64,000 nt of DNA. Origin: Bombyx mori (taxonomy: Eukaryota > Arthropoda > Insecta > Lepidoptera > Bombycidae). The stretch spans positions 10,974,001 through 11,038,000 of the forward strand of contig NC_085107.1 of assembly GCF_030269925.1 (NCBI RefSeq). The letters are read 5' to 3'. The notes under the pieces are model-generated. The model searched no databases. It was not told the DNA's origin and saw only the letters and a program-made list of their open reading frames with translations. Below, piece after piece: positions 1 to 12,400 of the stretch (its first letter is position 1; the number at the start of each line of letters is the position of its first letter). The position numbers were made by a program, and so were the translations under genes.

Positions 1-2887
1 TCATTGTAGCAATTGAATAAGACTATACTAGATTTTTGTAAGTACAAAATGTACAATACAGTCTGTTCGGAGTAATTGTCTTACCGTGTCCTACCTAGCA
101 TTGAGAGGCATTTGTAGATTGTTCTAACTGATATGTTACAATTTTAATATAATAAGTAACTGTCGCATTTCTATATTTATTTTGTTACAATTTAAACGAC
201 AATACCACGTTAGAATTGTGGCGAAAAAAAAAAAAGAATTGTTTTATTTTTGTTATGAAAACAGTGAAGTAGCCGTCAGTCAAATTTGAAACAAAAGTAT
301 CAATTATATCTCTAGATTATTGTTAAGCATCATTAACAGAAAATTAATAAGAAATACACGTCTTTTGTTATTGTTAAAGTACATAGTCATACAATTAGTT
401 GGAAATTTAATCTTCCATACGTTCACAATTTATCTGGACGACCACTTTACGGGGGATTCATTGCGTATTTTCAATGTATGGATAGTTTAGGAGTCAGTGA
501 CACACGCTACATTCGTTCTACGATTGAAATTAACAAACAATAAGAAGGCTAACTGGCAAACAAAATATTGAAATCAGCGAGTCAATCAGCGCGCCCTAAA
601 AATATCATAGTTACACATTCCACGCACCACGCAATGAGATCAAATACAAAAAGTTTTCATTTCATCGTCGTGGTAGTGCCCAATACGGACTTACTTAAGA
701 TATTTATTTATATGTAGGAAATACAATAGACATTCGAACAAGTGAACAAATGATAACGATTGTTGACAAAATCTTTTTAAGACTCTTTTGTAAATTATTC
801 TTCAGAGAATCACATCATTACAATAGTTTGTTTGATTAAGTTGCAAAGGTTAATTGTCGAGTTTGATTATTTTTTTTCAATAATATGTGGAAGCAAGCAA
901 CTTCGAGTTTTTTTAGGACAATAAATGTTTTAAACGGCAAATTTAATGATTTCTTCTTTCACAGTAAACTAAACAACCTAAAACCTCCAAATACGTTCAG
1001 AGCTTTCACGTATTCTTGTGTCCAATGAATTGAGAATTATTTTAATGCATTTGGGAAATGCAATAGACAAAGAAGTAAAGGATTATATATCGGCAAGAGA
1101 GAGAGATAAATGCGACAGAGCGCGGCTCGGACTGTCCGCTTCTACTACTGCACTTACCACATACCTTTTATTCTAACCTAAAACTGAGAAAATGGAATAA
1201 GAATGTAGATACTCTTAGTTACATTTTTGCCAAATTTCCATATATTATCACAATTATAATATAAATATCTAAGCTTTTCCATTAAATTTTGATATTATCC
1301 ACTTAATCTTAAATTCTCATTAAATATCTCACTTGGCACAATTATAACGCAAAAATCGTACAATTGAATTAAACATCACGACAAAACCAAACAATACGAC
1401 GTTGACATTCGCACCATTTAAACGCTAAAGTAATCCTATTTTCAAAATGTTCATTTACTGTCAATATAAGAAAACATTATAAAGCTAACAAAGACAAAAT
1501 TACAAAGAAAACGATCAACAAATACCACTTACAAATTAAAATCATAAGATTACTCCTTAATTCCCAACAATTACTACCATATCAAAAATATTTACATCCA
1601 TCAGAGAGGTGGATGAATATCATCTCCGTGTATATAGGGGCGGGCAGAGACGAACTCGCCCGCTCCTTGTCTAGGCGAGGTGACTTTTGATCGCCCTTAT
1701 CGTCTCCGTTATACGACCCTTCTATCTTTCACTCTTTGGAATAGTTACTAACACCCGCGACGCACGTCATCCTTCGCATCGTGTCACACAGTGCATGCGA
1801 TGCGATGCGACGCGACGTCTTATACCACTGGCATGCAGAAATCAGTGAATCGTTTCAAGAAATGCATTCCTAAACTATACGTGCAAAGCATCCGTTAGTC
1901 CGTTGAGCCTCCAGTTAAAGCGATGTCGTGCTATATCCGTGTTCCTTGTTGTTAATTATCTTCCCACACACCCTTCAAATAATATTTTATAACAGTTCTG
2001 CAGTGACTTAACAGATTAATCTATGAAGTGATAACAAAACATAATATGAACTTCTCGATTGTATAATAATGTGGTGGTGCTATATAGATATATCCCTACT
2101 AACATATGTATAGTAAATAGAACATAATATTAGACTATTGCAATCTGTGATAACTTTATATCGTGTAGTTGTGTAACAGCATGAAAAACAATATAACAAT
2201 TATCGTTAAAAATAGTGTATATGAATAGTATAGTTTGTAGTTTTATATATATTCAATTAGTAATCATCAACATAGATAATCCCCGGGTAAAATATGGATC
2301 CATCAATAAGTATTTAATTATAATTTACTACATTAATATATAATTACGACAACAACAACATCAAATGGAAATACACCAACACAACAGCCTTCCTGCGCAT
2401 AATCCGAATTTTAGTACATACTCTGCGAACACCAGTTCACAAACACAGTTGGCTTCACTCGACACTCATTAGCACTCCAACATTCCAACAATTACCATTG
2501 GAGTTACATTCACATACATTGTTATTATTTTGTACTATCTGTGATTATTTTTTTTTGTATATAAAATGTATATTTAAGTAACTAAAAGCATTCTCGTCTG
2601 CGTAATGTAATAAAAGAACGTACGTGTTAACAGTAAGTTCAGTTTTGTGCAGTTTTACTTATGATATATAATCCATCGGTCATTGGACATGTTGCGTACT
2701 AAACCCAAACGACTACATAGACGAGCCACCGTGAGACATACACAATTGTATAAGATAGAAAGCGTGTACAATAACATTACGAGCCTAACACAAAAACTAT
2801 GTTCGAAAACGTACAGATACAGTACATGGCACGTATCCATTTTAAATTTTGATATCAGACAGCTTATGATAATGTATTTTTAAGACA
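1..2887. other. AT-rich region downstream of Imp
   Basis: No convincing gene. It is probably distal 3' UTR or intergenic DNA. A locally GC-richer stretch at 1630-1840 contains a GCGATGC-type short repeat (about 1793-1815) and the string GGGGCGGGCAGAG. Several minus-strand AATAAA motifs occur but none is decisive. Confidence 0.4.
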
Positions 2888-3398
2888 TTTATTTACATAA
2901 GTATTACTTCATTATAATAATGTAAATTTTAATCAAAACGAATATGCTTTTCAAATTGCTAATTAATCAGAAATTAATTACATTATCCAAAGTCGTGCAA
3001 AATCAATTTCACATAAAGCAGTTTAAGCACACCTTATTATATGACAGCTCATATGTAATTCAACGATAATTTAAAAATTGTGTAATACATACACATTTCA
3101 AGGGCTGATTTATTCTGAATGCGTATTCAGTCAATCTGGGTAACTATCATCGTTACCATTTTTACTGATGTCCTTTTTGGGGTGCATTAAAGTATGCTTA
3201 CTATGTCATCAGTTACTCAGAGTGACTGTAAGGCTGCTTAATTGGTTAATGCGAAAAAAAAGGTGTGTAATTAGGCTGTAGGTAATGCGGAGGCTGGCCG
3301 CGGTTAGGGGGGGCGGGGGCAGGGTTTAGAGGGGTGGGGTTTGTAAGAGCGCGCGGGGAGGGTTGGGGGGGTGGGGGTGGGGACGCGGACTTGTCTGC
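2888..3398 (-). other. Imp: Imp 3' UTR, proximal part
   Basis: The transcribed sequence after the exon 8 stop begins with an extreme C-rich tract (listed separately) and then turns AT-rich. The first AATAAA on the minus strand after the stop that I noted is at 2893-2888. Whether the transcript ends there or continues towards position 1 cannot be settled from sequence. Confidence 0.5.
3300..3398 (-). promoter_or_regulatory. C-rich tract at the start of the Imp 3' UTR
   Basis: The plus strand carries repeated runs of four to eight G (for example GGGGGGGTGGGGGTGGGG), so the Imp RNA carries repeated C runs. Poly(C)-binding (PCBP/hnRNP K) proteins bind such RNA, and the DNA could form a G-quadruplex on the plus strand. 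A similar but shorter G run lies at 4029-4041 inside intron 7. Confidence 0.55.
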
Positions 3399-3488
3399 CT
3401 ACTGCTGCACGGGCGGGGGCTGCGCGGCGCGGCGGCGTCCCGGCGCGCTCGCCTGCGCCACCATGGCACGGATGCGTCGCTGCGCAGA
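3399..3488 (-). CDS. Imp: Imp exon 8 (terminal coding exon, candidate male-specific exon)
   Basis: Twenty-nine codons and TAG (3401-3399), read in phase 0 from exon 7. The first residues, SAQRRIRAM, are the conserved last helix of KH4 in IMP proteins. They are followed by a basic Ala/Arg/Pro tail ending PPPVQQ. The acceptor is GTGTGTGCAG and is preceded by a UG-rich stretch rather than a pyrimidine tract, so it looks weak and open to regulation. Counting one first exon, this is exon 8. My recollection is that silkworm literature describes male-specific inclusion of the last Imp exon, which fits, but the sex assignment is knowledge and not something visible here. Confidence 0.9.
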   Translation of the reverse strand, partial: SAQRRIRAMVAQASAPGRRRAAQPPPVQQ

Positions 3489-6400
3489 CTGCACACACAT
3501 AAACACACTCCTTACTAACGCACAGTCTATTATAAAACATAATCTCGCATAGTAGCATCGCACTAGCTAAGTTTACTGAAAAAGAATTAAACGTTCGCAC
3601 ACATTTTGTAGCGCCCAAAGGCACTATTGTTTGTCAATGAAATTTCAATACAACAATTCATTTTTAAAAGAAAATAATTTGATTAGAAATGAATAGTTAT
3701 ATTAAATTATTATTGTTATTATTATACAGATACATTTATTTATCATTCACATCTCTTTTATTCATCCTCAGTCACACCAAAAAATTACGCATACACATGT
3801 AGTTACAATAGTCCATTATAATCTTATTACTGAAGGGATTTTGGAAATTAAACATAGTTTTATAGAACAACATTTTATTAAATTTACAAAATAAATTCGC
3901 CGCAATCAGCAGATACATTAGAATTGAATAGACAACTCACCTAGTATTTTGTTCAATGTTTAAAAAGAACACGATACATAGTCATCGTATCGGGCCATTT
4001 TCAACAGTGGCACTACGTGCGAATTTGTGTAAGGGGGGGTGGGGTGCCTCTCGGAAACGTTCTCATCCCGCCTCAGACGATTGCTACAAAACGTAAACAT
4101 CTCATTATGCCACAGTGCGTCTTCAATTGAAACGTTCTTTAACTAGTTCGCCGAGCGCCAGCAATAATTATTAGTAACAGTAAACGTGTACTTACTTAAT
4201 TAACGATTGGGTGATGTTATTTGTTAAATCACTATCTTCTTAAAACCAAACAACGATAAGGATGGACTTGTAACTACATGCGTTAACATCTCATACAAAC
4301 ACGCTCAACAAGCATACTCTCCGAATGTAATGCATTATAATAAATAATCATGTTCGCAATTGCACTTTAAATTCATTTGCCCCAGACGGAATATTGAAAG
4401 GCCGACTCACAATAAACAAATACAATTTCCAATAAAATTTGATTAAATGATACATGATAAAATAACAAATAACTCGAACGTATTTAAAGATATAACATTC
4501 ATTCATTTATATAAGTCTACCGATATATTACGTCAAGGTTCAAAATTTCACATAAACGTGTTAGTTCCTCCATCAAAAATTTAAATATACGAGTCCCGAT
4601 GCAAAACAATAAGTACATTAACTTAATACGCTTTTTTTTATATTAAACCACTAAGACGCACCTAAAATTTAAGTTCAGAACAAACTCATGTGTCTTTTAG
4701 TGAATTTTAAACACCTGTTTCACATTACATCTTGGTTCGAGTAAAAAATTCTTCGTTGTTTAATAGTTCCATTCTTCGATTTAACTAATGCGTCGCCATT
4801 AATCCATCTTAGAGTCCACCAGCCCGTGTTGATACTCTTTTCTCTCCACTTAATTCGTTATGTAGATTAATATTAATATTATTACTCTATGCTGTTTTAA
4901 TAATAACATTATTACTCTATGCTATGAGTTTTTATCAAACCCTTTTTAACAATCAATTCTAATAAATATTGCTTCTTCATTCGAAACAAATTCCGTACTT
5001 GATCATCAAAATTGATACCAGGTCTCGATTTAGTTATACTGTAGTAGTATAGACTATAAATAATTCACAATACGCCTTGTAATTTGTATTCAGACGAAAC
5101 GAAAACTTGTGTAATACACAATTTGACGATTCCTTAATTTTTTGAATTTTTTCAATTTTTTTGTTGATATTCATGATTGTGTTTTTTCTTCTTCTCAACG
5201 AAAAGCATTTCTTCAAAAACAAATCAAATTTCTCTTTGTCTTCAACTGTTGATTTACGATGTTTATATCAAAGTGTACAAATCGATAATCTTCTTTTGTT
5301 TGCGGTAAGCGAACATTACTCAGAAACTCAGAAGTACATATTATTATGTATATAAATAATCAACTAAACTTATTCTAGACAATCGCGAGAGAAAATTGCT
5401 CGGGCCTCGTGATATTAAACAATGGCACATTTTGAATTTGAAACTAGAATACACATTCACTACCCAACCGTTAGTGTTCATATGTATGTGAAAATTTTGA
5501 ATGGCACTGTTCTGTGGATTTATGCACGTATGTAGCCATTGCGGTAAATTAATTAAAGTCATTTTTCTATTTTAAATTTCAATATTATCGATACAGTTTT
5601 CGTTAATGAAAATAGGATTAAATGAACAGGTACAGTGCAAAGTGAGAGATAAGATATATATATTAATATTCCATATTTTTTCTCGGACATTAATCAATCT
5701 AAACGCAATGGCAATTCTTGAAATTGTCGGCTTTTTAACGCGAATGTGCATCTGTTACAAAATTCAAACAACAAATGAAAATAAAGTTCTAAGGTACATG
5801 TACTATATCTATACACGTTACATAAATACATAACAAAAACCCCGGAAATCGTCGAACTCGACAAAGAGGTCGACGTGCAACCTAACCGCATCAGCCCGCT
5901 GAGTTTCTCGCCGGATCTTCTCAGCGGGTCGCGATTCTGATCCGGTAGTAGATTCATTCGCGAAGCAATTGCTCTAGAGTTGTTAGGTCTCCGGAGGCGC
6001 TCGGACAGTTGTTAGCAAATCCCACCCCTCCTGGCAGAGGCTTTTCTCACTCGCCCACCTGTCCTGGTGAAACTGGAAAGGACTTCGGGCCACCAGTAAT
6101 CTTTCAATCATAAAAAAACATGCGATGGACCGACCAGATCAAGTCGGCTGTTTGCATGAGTGTACCAGGCTCACCACAAGCCGCGAGGAGTGGCGATTGC
6201 TCGTGAGGCGCATAACATCTGCCCACAACAATGATACTGGATGACGACCACGACCGCTCTGACAAGAGTGATACGACATACGGAATTTTATTAGCACTTG
6301 GATCATTCATACCTGGACGCTATAAAAGGGGCCCACAATGTGAACGGTGGTCTCGTGCTCTTGTCCCTGCGAGCCGGGCTGCTGCTGCTGCTCGGGTAGC

Positions 6401-9400
6401 TTGATCAGCGAGCCGGTCACGCGCTGAAGCTCCCTCACGTTCTGTCCGCCTTTGCCGATGATCCGACCCACTTGCGACGAGGCCACGACAATTTCCACAA
6501 TCAGCCGCACGTCATCCGATCCAGACATAAAACCTTCTTCCCGCATCTTTTCAAAGATAAGATACTGCGCCTGAAATTTAAGTTTTGAGAAAATATTCAT
6601 TATCGATTTTACGCTACATGTACGTGAGGAATCAAAAAGAGTGATGGTGGCATCGCGCCTCGACAGTCCAATCGGTTATAGGTCGCGGGAATCCGCTGGA
6701 TGGAGGCCACGCAAAACCGGTCATCATAGTGAACTTTGGAGCAGGCCTAAATAACGTCCAGCAGAGTACAAAGTTATTGTTTTAATAATCTTACCTTCCA
6801 TTGCGCCTCAGGACTACCGACAATGGTAACCTTGCGCTCTTGCTGTGGGTTCTGCGGTTCCTGTTGCTTTTCTTGTTCCAAAGGCGCAATCTTAACAGAA
6901 GCATTGCTGAATCTAATAATGTTGCGAATGTGCGAGCCCTTTGTACCGATAATCGCGCCCACAGCGTTGTTTGGGATGTACAGATAGGTTGTTTCCTAAA
7001 ATAATGCAATAGTTTCAGAATAACGTTATTGAATAACATTATGTTAAATGTGAGCAAGACAAATTTTGTATATGCCATTTGATTATTGAGCGCTCGGAAC
7101 TTGTTGGCGGCGCATTAGGTATGTGAGCGGTGGGAAGGAGAGGCGGGAGCGCTTGCTGTTATTAATAATATGAGATTTGATACTATGATGGACGAAATAA
7201 TTATGAACTTACAAGATGATTCTGAATGAAGTTCAGAGAGTTCAACATCAAGTGATTCAGAGGATATGTCAGAGTAATTTCATATACTTAATTTGTTTTT
7301 GGTTTATTTTACTATTAATTACAATATAATTAGATATGTACAATATAAACTTCCAAAAGTTCAATTGTTATTTATTTCATTATTATTTCATTTATTAATT
7401 TTTTTATTTAGTCATCACTGTCTAATCTCATGTGCGTTACGAGCAGTAGACAAGCCACCCCCCACCCGTCGCCACCCTAGGCGTGGCCAACTAGTTCCGC
7501 GCGCACTATAGTTCTCAAATGCTTGATCACCTGCGAGTCACCGGCACCCTGCTGTGCCCCAGGGCCGGCCAGCGGCGCATACATCGGCGGCTGGAACGGT
7601 GGCGGAGCTCCACAGAAACCACGTCCAGTCGACATCATAGCCATTGGGTGCAACCCAGGGAACATAATGCTTTGCGGCGCCAGCACCTATAAAGACAAAC
7701 GCTCATTAATATTCATAGCTAAATGAATAAAGGGGCGTTTCATGGATAAACGTTAAGGTCGTGTTATTTTATTTACACGAACACGCGTACAGTTCGACGT
7801 ATGTACCTGCAAATCATTTTCGTAGCTTTGACGCAATTTGGCTGAAATTTGCGATTCCGCCTTGGCCATGTTCTCGATGGAGCCCTTAACGGTTATGATT
7901 CTCTCCAAATTGAAGCTATTGATATCATTTATAGAGGAGACAGTGATCTTTGTATCGGTCTCTTGCATAATTCTCTTGATGGTGTTGCCGCCTTTGCCGA
8001 TGATGCGTCCAATGAGATTATTATGGGCCAAAATCTTCAGGCATATTTCGCTGAAAAAATTAAAAACATAACCGTAAATGAAAAACGTATGAAGTATCAA
8101 TAAAATTAATTGTGCTAAATTATTGTTATGTTTTGTTTACCCTTTATTAGTATTATTGGCCTCCTGCTGCATTACTTCAAGGATTCTCTTGCAGGCATTG
8201 GTGCAATTCTCGGGATTCCCATAGATGGTAATTGCTTTTTCCAGGGAGCCGACATTATCCTTCCTGTGTACGTCAACGCGAGCACGACTCTGCTGGGTGA
8301 TGAGTCGAATGGTACTGCCCTGGCGACCGATGATAGCGCCGACCATGTCGCTCTGCACCAGCAGACGCAGTGGGAAGTCGGTGGGGCGCGAGCCACCGCC
8401 AGCAGCGCCGCCTCCACCACGGCCGCCACCAGGGCGACCGCGACGACCTCCACGAGCATTCTGCTCTGCTGCCTCCACTTTTATACGACAACCCTCCAAT
8501 TCACATCCATTCAACCCGTTTATGGCTCTGTAACAAATGCGGAATGATAAAACCCAAAACCTTCCTAAAATATTTCTTTAAATTTAATCATGCTTCGATT
8601 CAATCGTATCGTCAATCACAGAATAATTTAGTAGAAGCAAATATAACTAACTTACGCAATCATTCCAATCACAGCAATGCAAAGCAATGTTTTCTTCTCT
8701 GGTCTTTGTAGCCACGTTATATGTATGTATATAGGGAGGGTTACATCACGTACATACATGCTCACATTTGTAGTCGTGTCAAACCGCCATTTTGGCAAGT
8801 TACAATAACAGGATCATCATGCCACATGTCATTGACAATGCACATTCTTGGGCGTAACCATGCACATATGTGCAGGCGAGAGCGACATCCAATTATTTTT
8901 TTATAAAACATACATTTTTTAAATAATGTTTTACGCTCAGAATTTTAACGGAGTTAAATCTACTTCTATTTGATACATCAGTTTCTTGACTAATTTATTT
9001 AAATAGAGAAGGATAGACTGTACTAACCATTTGAAGTTTAGAAATATATAAATAAAAACTATACAACAAAACTAAACAAATGAGATGAAAACCACACTTA
9101 TACTTATTATTCATAATGAAAACATTAACATAATATCATGCAATTAGTAATTTATTAGTAAATTGTTAGATACCTGTAACACTTATCCAGCGGACGACAA
9201 CTAAGCAAGTATTTGTTATAAAAACCATTTACAAAGGTCAACAAACAGAGTTAGAAGATAATCAAGCAAATATATTGAGATGTTTAGTAGAGTTCCGAGT
9301 ATCGTGCGAGCGCATGCATGCATCACTCAACAATACTCACTGCTGCGCCTGCTCTGGACTCTCGAAGGTGATGAACACCGCTTGGGTGTTGGGATCGCGG

Positions 9401-12400
9401 GTGTTGGCTTTGTCGCAATGCTGCACGTTGCCATACTGTGAGAGCAGTGGCTCGATGTTATCGAAGCGGATATGCAGAGGTAGCCCACTGATGAGTACCT
9501 TTGAGGATCTGTTGCGAGAAGCGTCACGACTTATACAAATTGCACATAATGTTTACATCCTACAACTACGAACATAGCGTATTCTTAAGCGAAATTCGTT
9601 ACAACCCATGTTTCAACGCAAACAAATTAATGATTCCACTGTGAACTCGGAGTTTGCAAAGTCCATTGACCTCCCTTTAATATAAAAAATAATAATTTGA
9701 ATTTACTCTGGGCGCATACGGTTATACATAACATCAGTATCAAAATGGCGGCTCGAGCCGGAGATGACATCATCGCGTCCTCGTCACTACGCTGGCGACC
9801 CACCAAACACAGAGCTACCCTCCCCCTCGCAATCCAGTGCTCCACACATCGCAGAGGTATGCGCCATTCACAACACAGTTTCGTTGCACTCGCTCATTGC
9901 ACGACCCCTCATATATCAAGTATAATATGTATATTTTGTTTATGGTATAGATTTCGTGCTATACACTCTGACTCACTACGCGTAATCATCTTTCAACTGT
10001 GAATGTGAATGTACTTTAGTACATTATTTATCTAACGGGCTTATTAATTTACAATATGCTTTATTAAAATTCAGTACTATCAACAGCTGTCAAGTGTAAA
10101 CGAGCAAACAGAAAAAAGCTGACCTTTGTGAAATATACTCGTTGTTTTAGTACGTTAACTACATACCATGTTTGCTTACTGATACACTGAGATGGGACTC
10201 TTTCGTAGCTCATAACTATATCATTAAGGTTCTAATTGATATTATTATCTATATATATGAATTAAATAAATTTTCCGTGCAGTGAAAAGCTATTAACCAA
10301 AAATATGTAAGGGAATTGACTAAATAAAATAAAATTTGAACGTATACGTCTAATGAGCGGAAATATTTACATGTTTCTGGAATAAGCAAGTTTCGAAACA
10401 GAACGCTGGACGTAATGTTTAGTTTTAGAGTGGCATTTCTTTATGTTTTATTTTAAGCACGGCGACCAAAGGCATGGTGTACCAGTGTTGGGAATCATAG
10501 GTCTCCCTTGGGCAGGATCTCGGAGAACAAAACTAATCCGAAGTACCTCAGTCAACTGCAGATCCGTATAATCGCAGCCGAACTCTCAAAGAACGAATCC
10601 AATGCGAGCGAGGACGATTGCAAATCACCCAGCGCTAGTCAATCCAACATGCGTAAGTAATAATAATCACAGACTCCAATAGGTATTTAGTTACTGCTCC
10701 TTTAATGAGCCGAGAAATTGTTTACATTCTGTAATAATGTTATTAAATACGTAACTCATAATACAACAGAAGTCATCTGATATACCGTTGTAAAAATGAG
10801 CAAAAGTATGTATTTTTTTGGAATGTGATCCCCCACATATTGCCAACGAGCAGTATTGATATTAGTAATGGATACTTTCAATAATAGATAATGATATTAA
10901 TTTCCTAGAATAAAGTGCCGGTAAAGTAAAACAAATGTCGTGAGTGTTGGATTTGTTTTTGCAAATCTCAAATGAAAAATTTATGAAACCAGTTTTGGAT
11001 TTCAAATAAATATTTTTATTACTTAGTTGGGTAGACGAGCTCACGGTCCATCTAGTATTAAGTGATTACCGGAGTCCACAGACTTTAATAACGTAAATGC
11101 CGCTACCCACCCACCTTGAAACACAAGTAAGAAGATCTCACCCTTCAAACCGAAACGCATTATGCTGCTTCACGGCAGCAATAAGCAGGGTGGTGTTACC
11201 TAGCCGTACGGAATCACAAGACTCCCTGCCACCGATATTTACACAAATTATAATATTGCTGGTTTGATTTATATTACATCATGTTATTCTTTCACTGTGT
11301 GGAAATCAATCGTGAACATTTGTTAAGTACTTATTTCATTAGAGAAATTAGGTATTTGCCTGCGGGATTTGAACACCGTTGCATCATTAGATGATGCACC
11401 GGACGTCTTATCCTATAGGCCATAACGATTTCAAATTTAAGTCGATAGTATTTATTTCGCAATGTTAATCGTAAACTTGTTCGGATTAACAGTCGATCAT
11501 TAATAACCTTACTTAATAAGCTTTTTAAACGGTACTATGGTTCAATCGAGTCAGTTTTAATTTTTTTCCCTACCTATTCGCTGGAGCTTAGGGGACTATT
11601 CTAGCAACGCCCGGATGGGTAGGCGAGCTAAGGGCTCAATCTGAGAGAATTTGCTAACACTAGGCCCAACAAGAGCGGTGCTTCGCAGAATCTACCACCG
11701 GGTCGGAATTCCGATCCATTAAGATCCGGCGAGAAACTCAGTGGGTTAAATTTCAATTATGTCTTTCAAAATATTTCAGTTTTCTCGGTTTTTGCCCAAA
11801 TGGACATCTACCATTATTAAGAGAACAGTTGAACATCATAACCATATTCTCTCGTAGGATTATCACATACGACATTTCCTCTGCTTGTGTACACGTGAAA
11901 CTGTGCAAATTCACAATGACTACTGACACGTATCTATCATTGGGAGTACCGCTAATCCCCTACATCCAGGACCAATTATCCTTTAACAGATATTGAGGAC
12001 TTCCTAGAGATCGAGAATTCACACTCAAATAAATGAATATTGTAAGAGACCTGTACATAACCTAACCATAGAAATGAATCATAAAGGAATCACTTTTCCT
12101 ATAATTTTAATAAAACTTGTATGTATAAAAAACTAACTATAAAAAGCATGAAATGTTCCTATTTTTCTTAAGTTCTAACTTAATGTGCTTAAGCTCACAA
12201 GCCTGGCAAGATGAAGGAGCGCCTACTAGCCTAATGCCCGTATCTTTAGACGTTTCGTAAAATAGTCCTCCACTCTTAACTCATCCGATGATGCTCGAGA
12301 ATTCCCTCCAAACTTACTCGAGTTTGGTATTTTTAGTCGACCATTACAATATTCCTCAACTGTCCTCGAGTGAGGTAATAATGATGAAAATTTGATCAAG

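Noticed and set aside
3304..3624. Minus-strand ORF of 106 codons over the Imp exon 8 region
   Set aside because: It runs in another frame through exon 8 and the C-rich 3' UTR. Its proline/arginine richness comes from base composition. The spliced frame with SAQRRIRAM is the conserved one.
8128..8547. Plus-strand ORF of 139 codons
   Set aside because: It is the antisense shadow of Imp exon 3, whose minus-strand translation is an unmistakable KH1 domain with matching splice sites.
9627..9845. Minus-strand ORF with a signal-peptide-like hydrophobic run ([13 protein letters not shown])
   Set aside because: As an alternative Imp first exon its donors leave phase 0 or 1, not the needed phase 2. 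The opposite strand has better start and splice signals.
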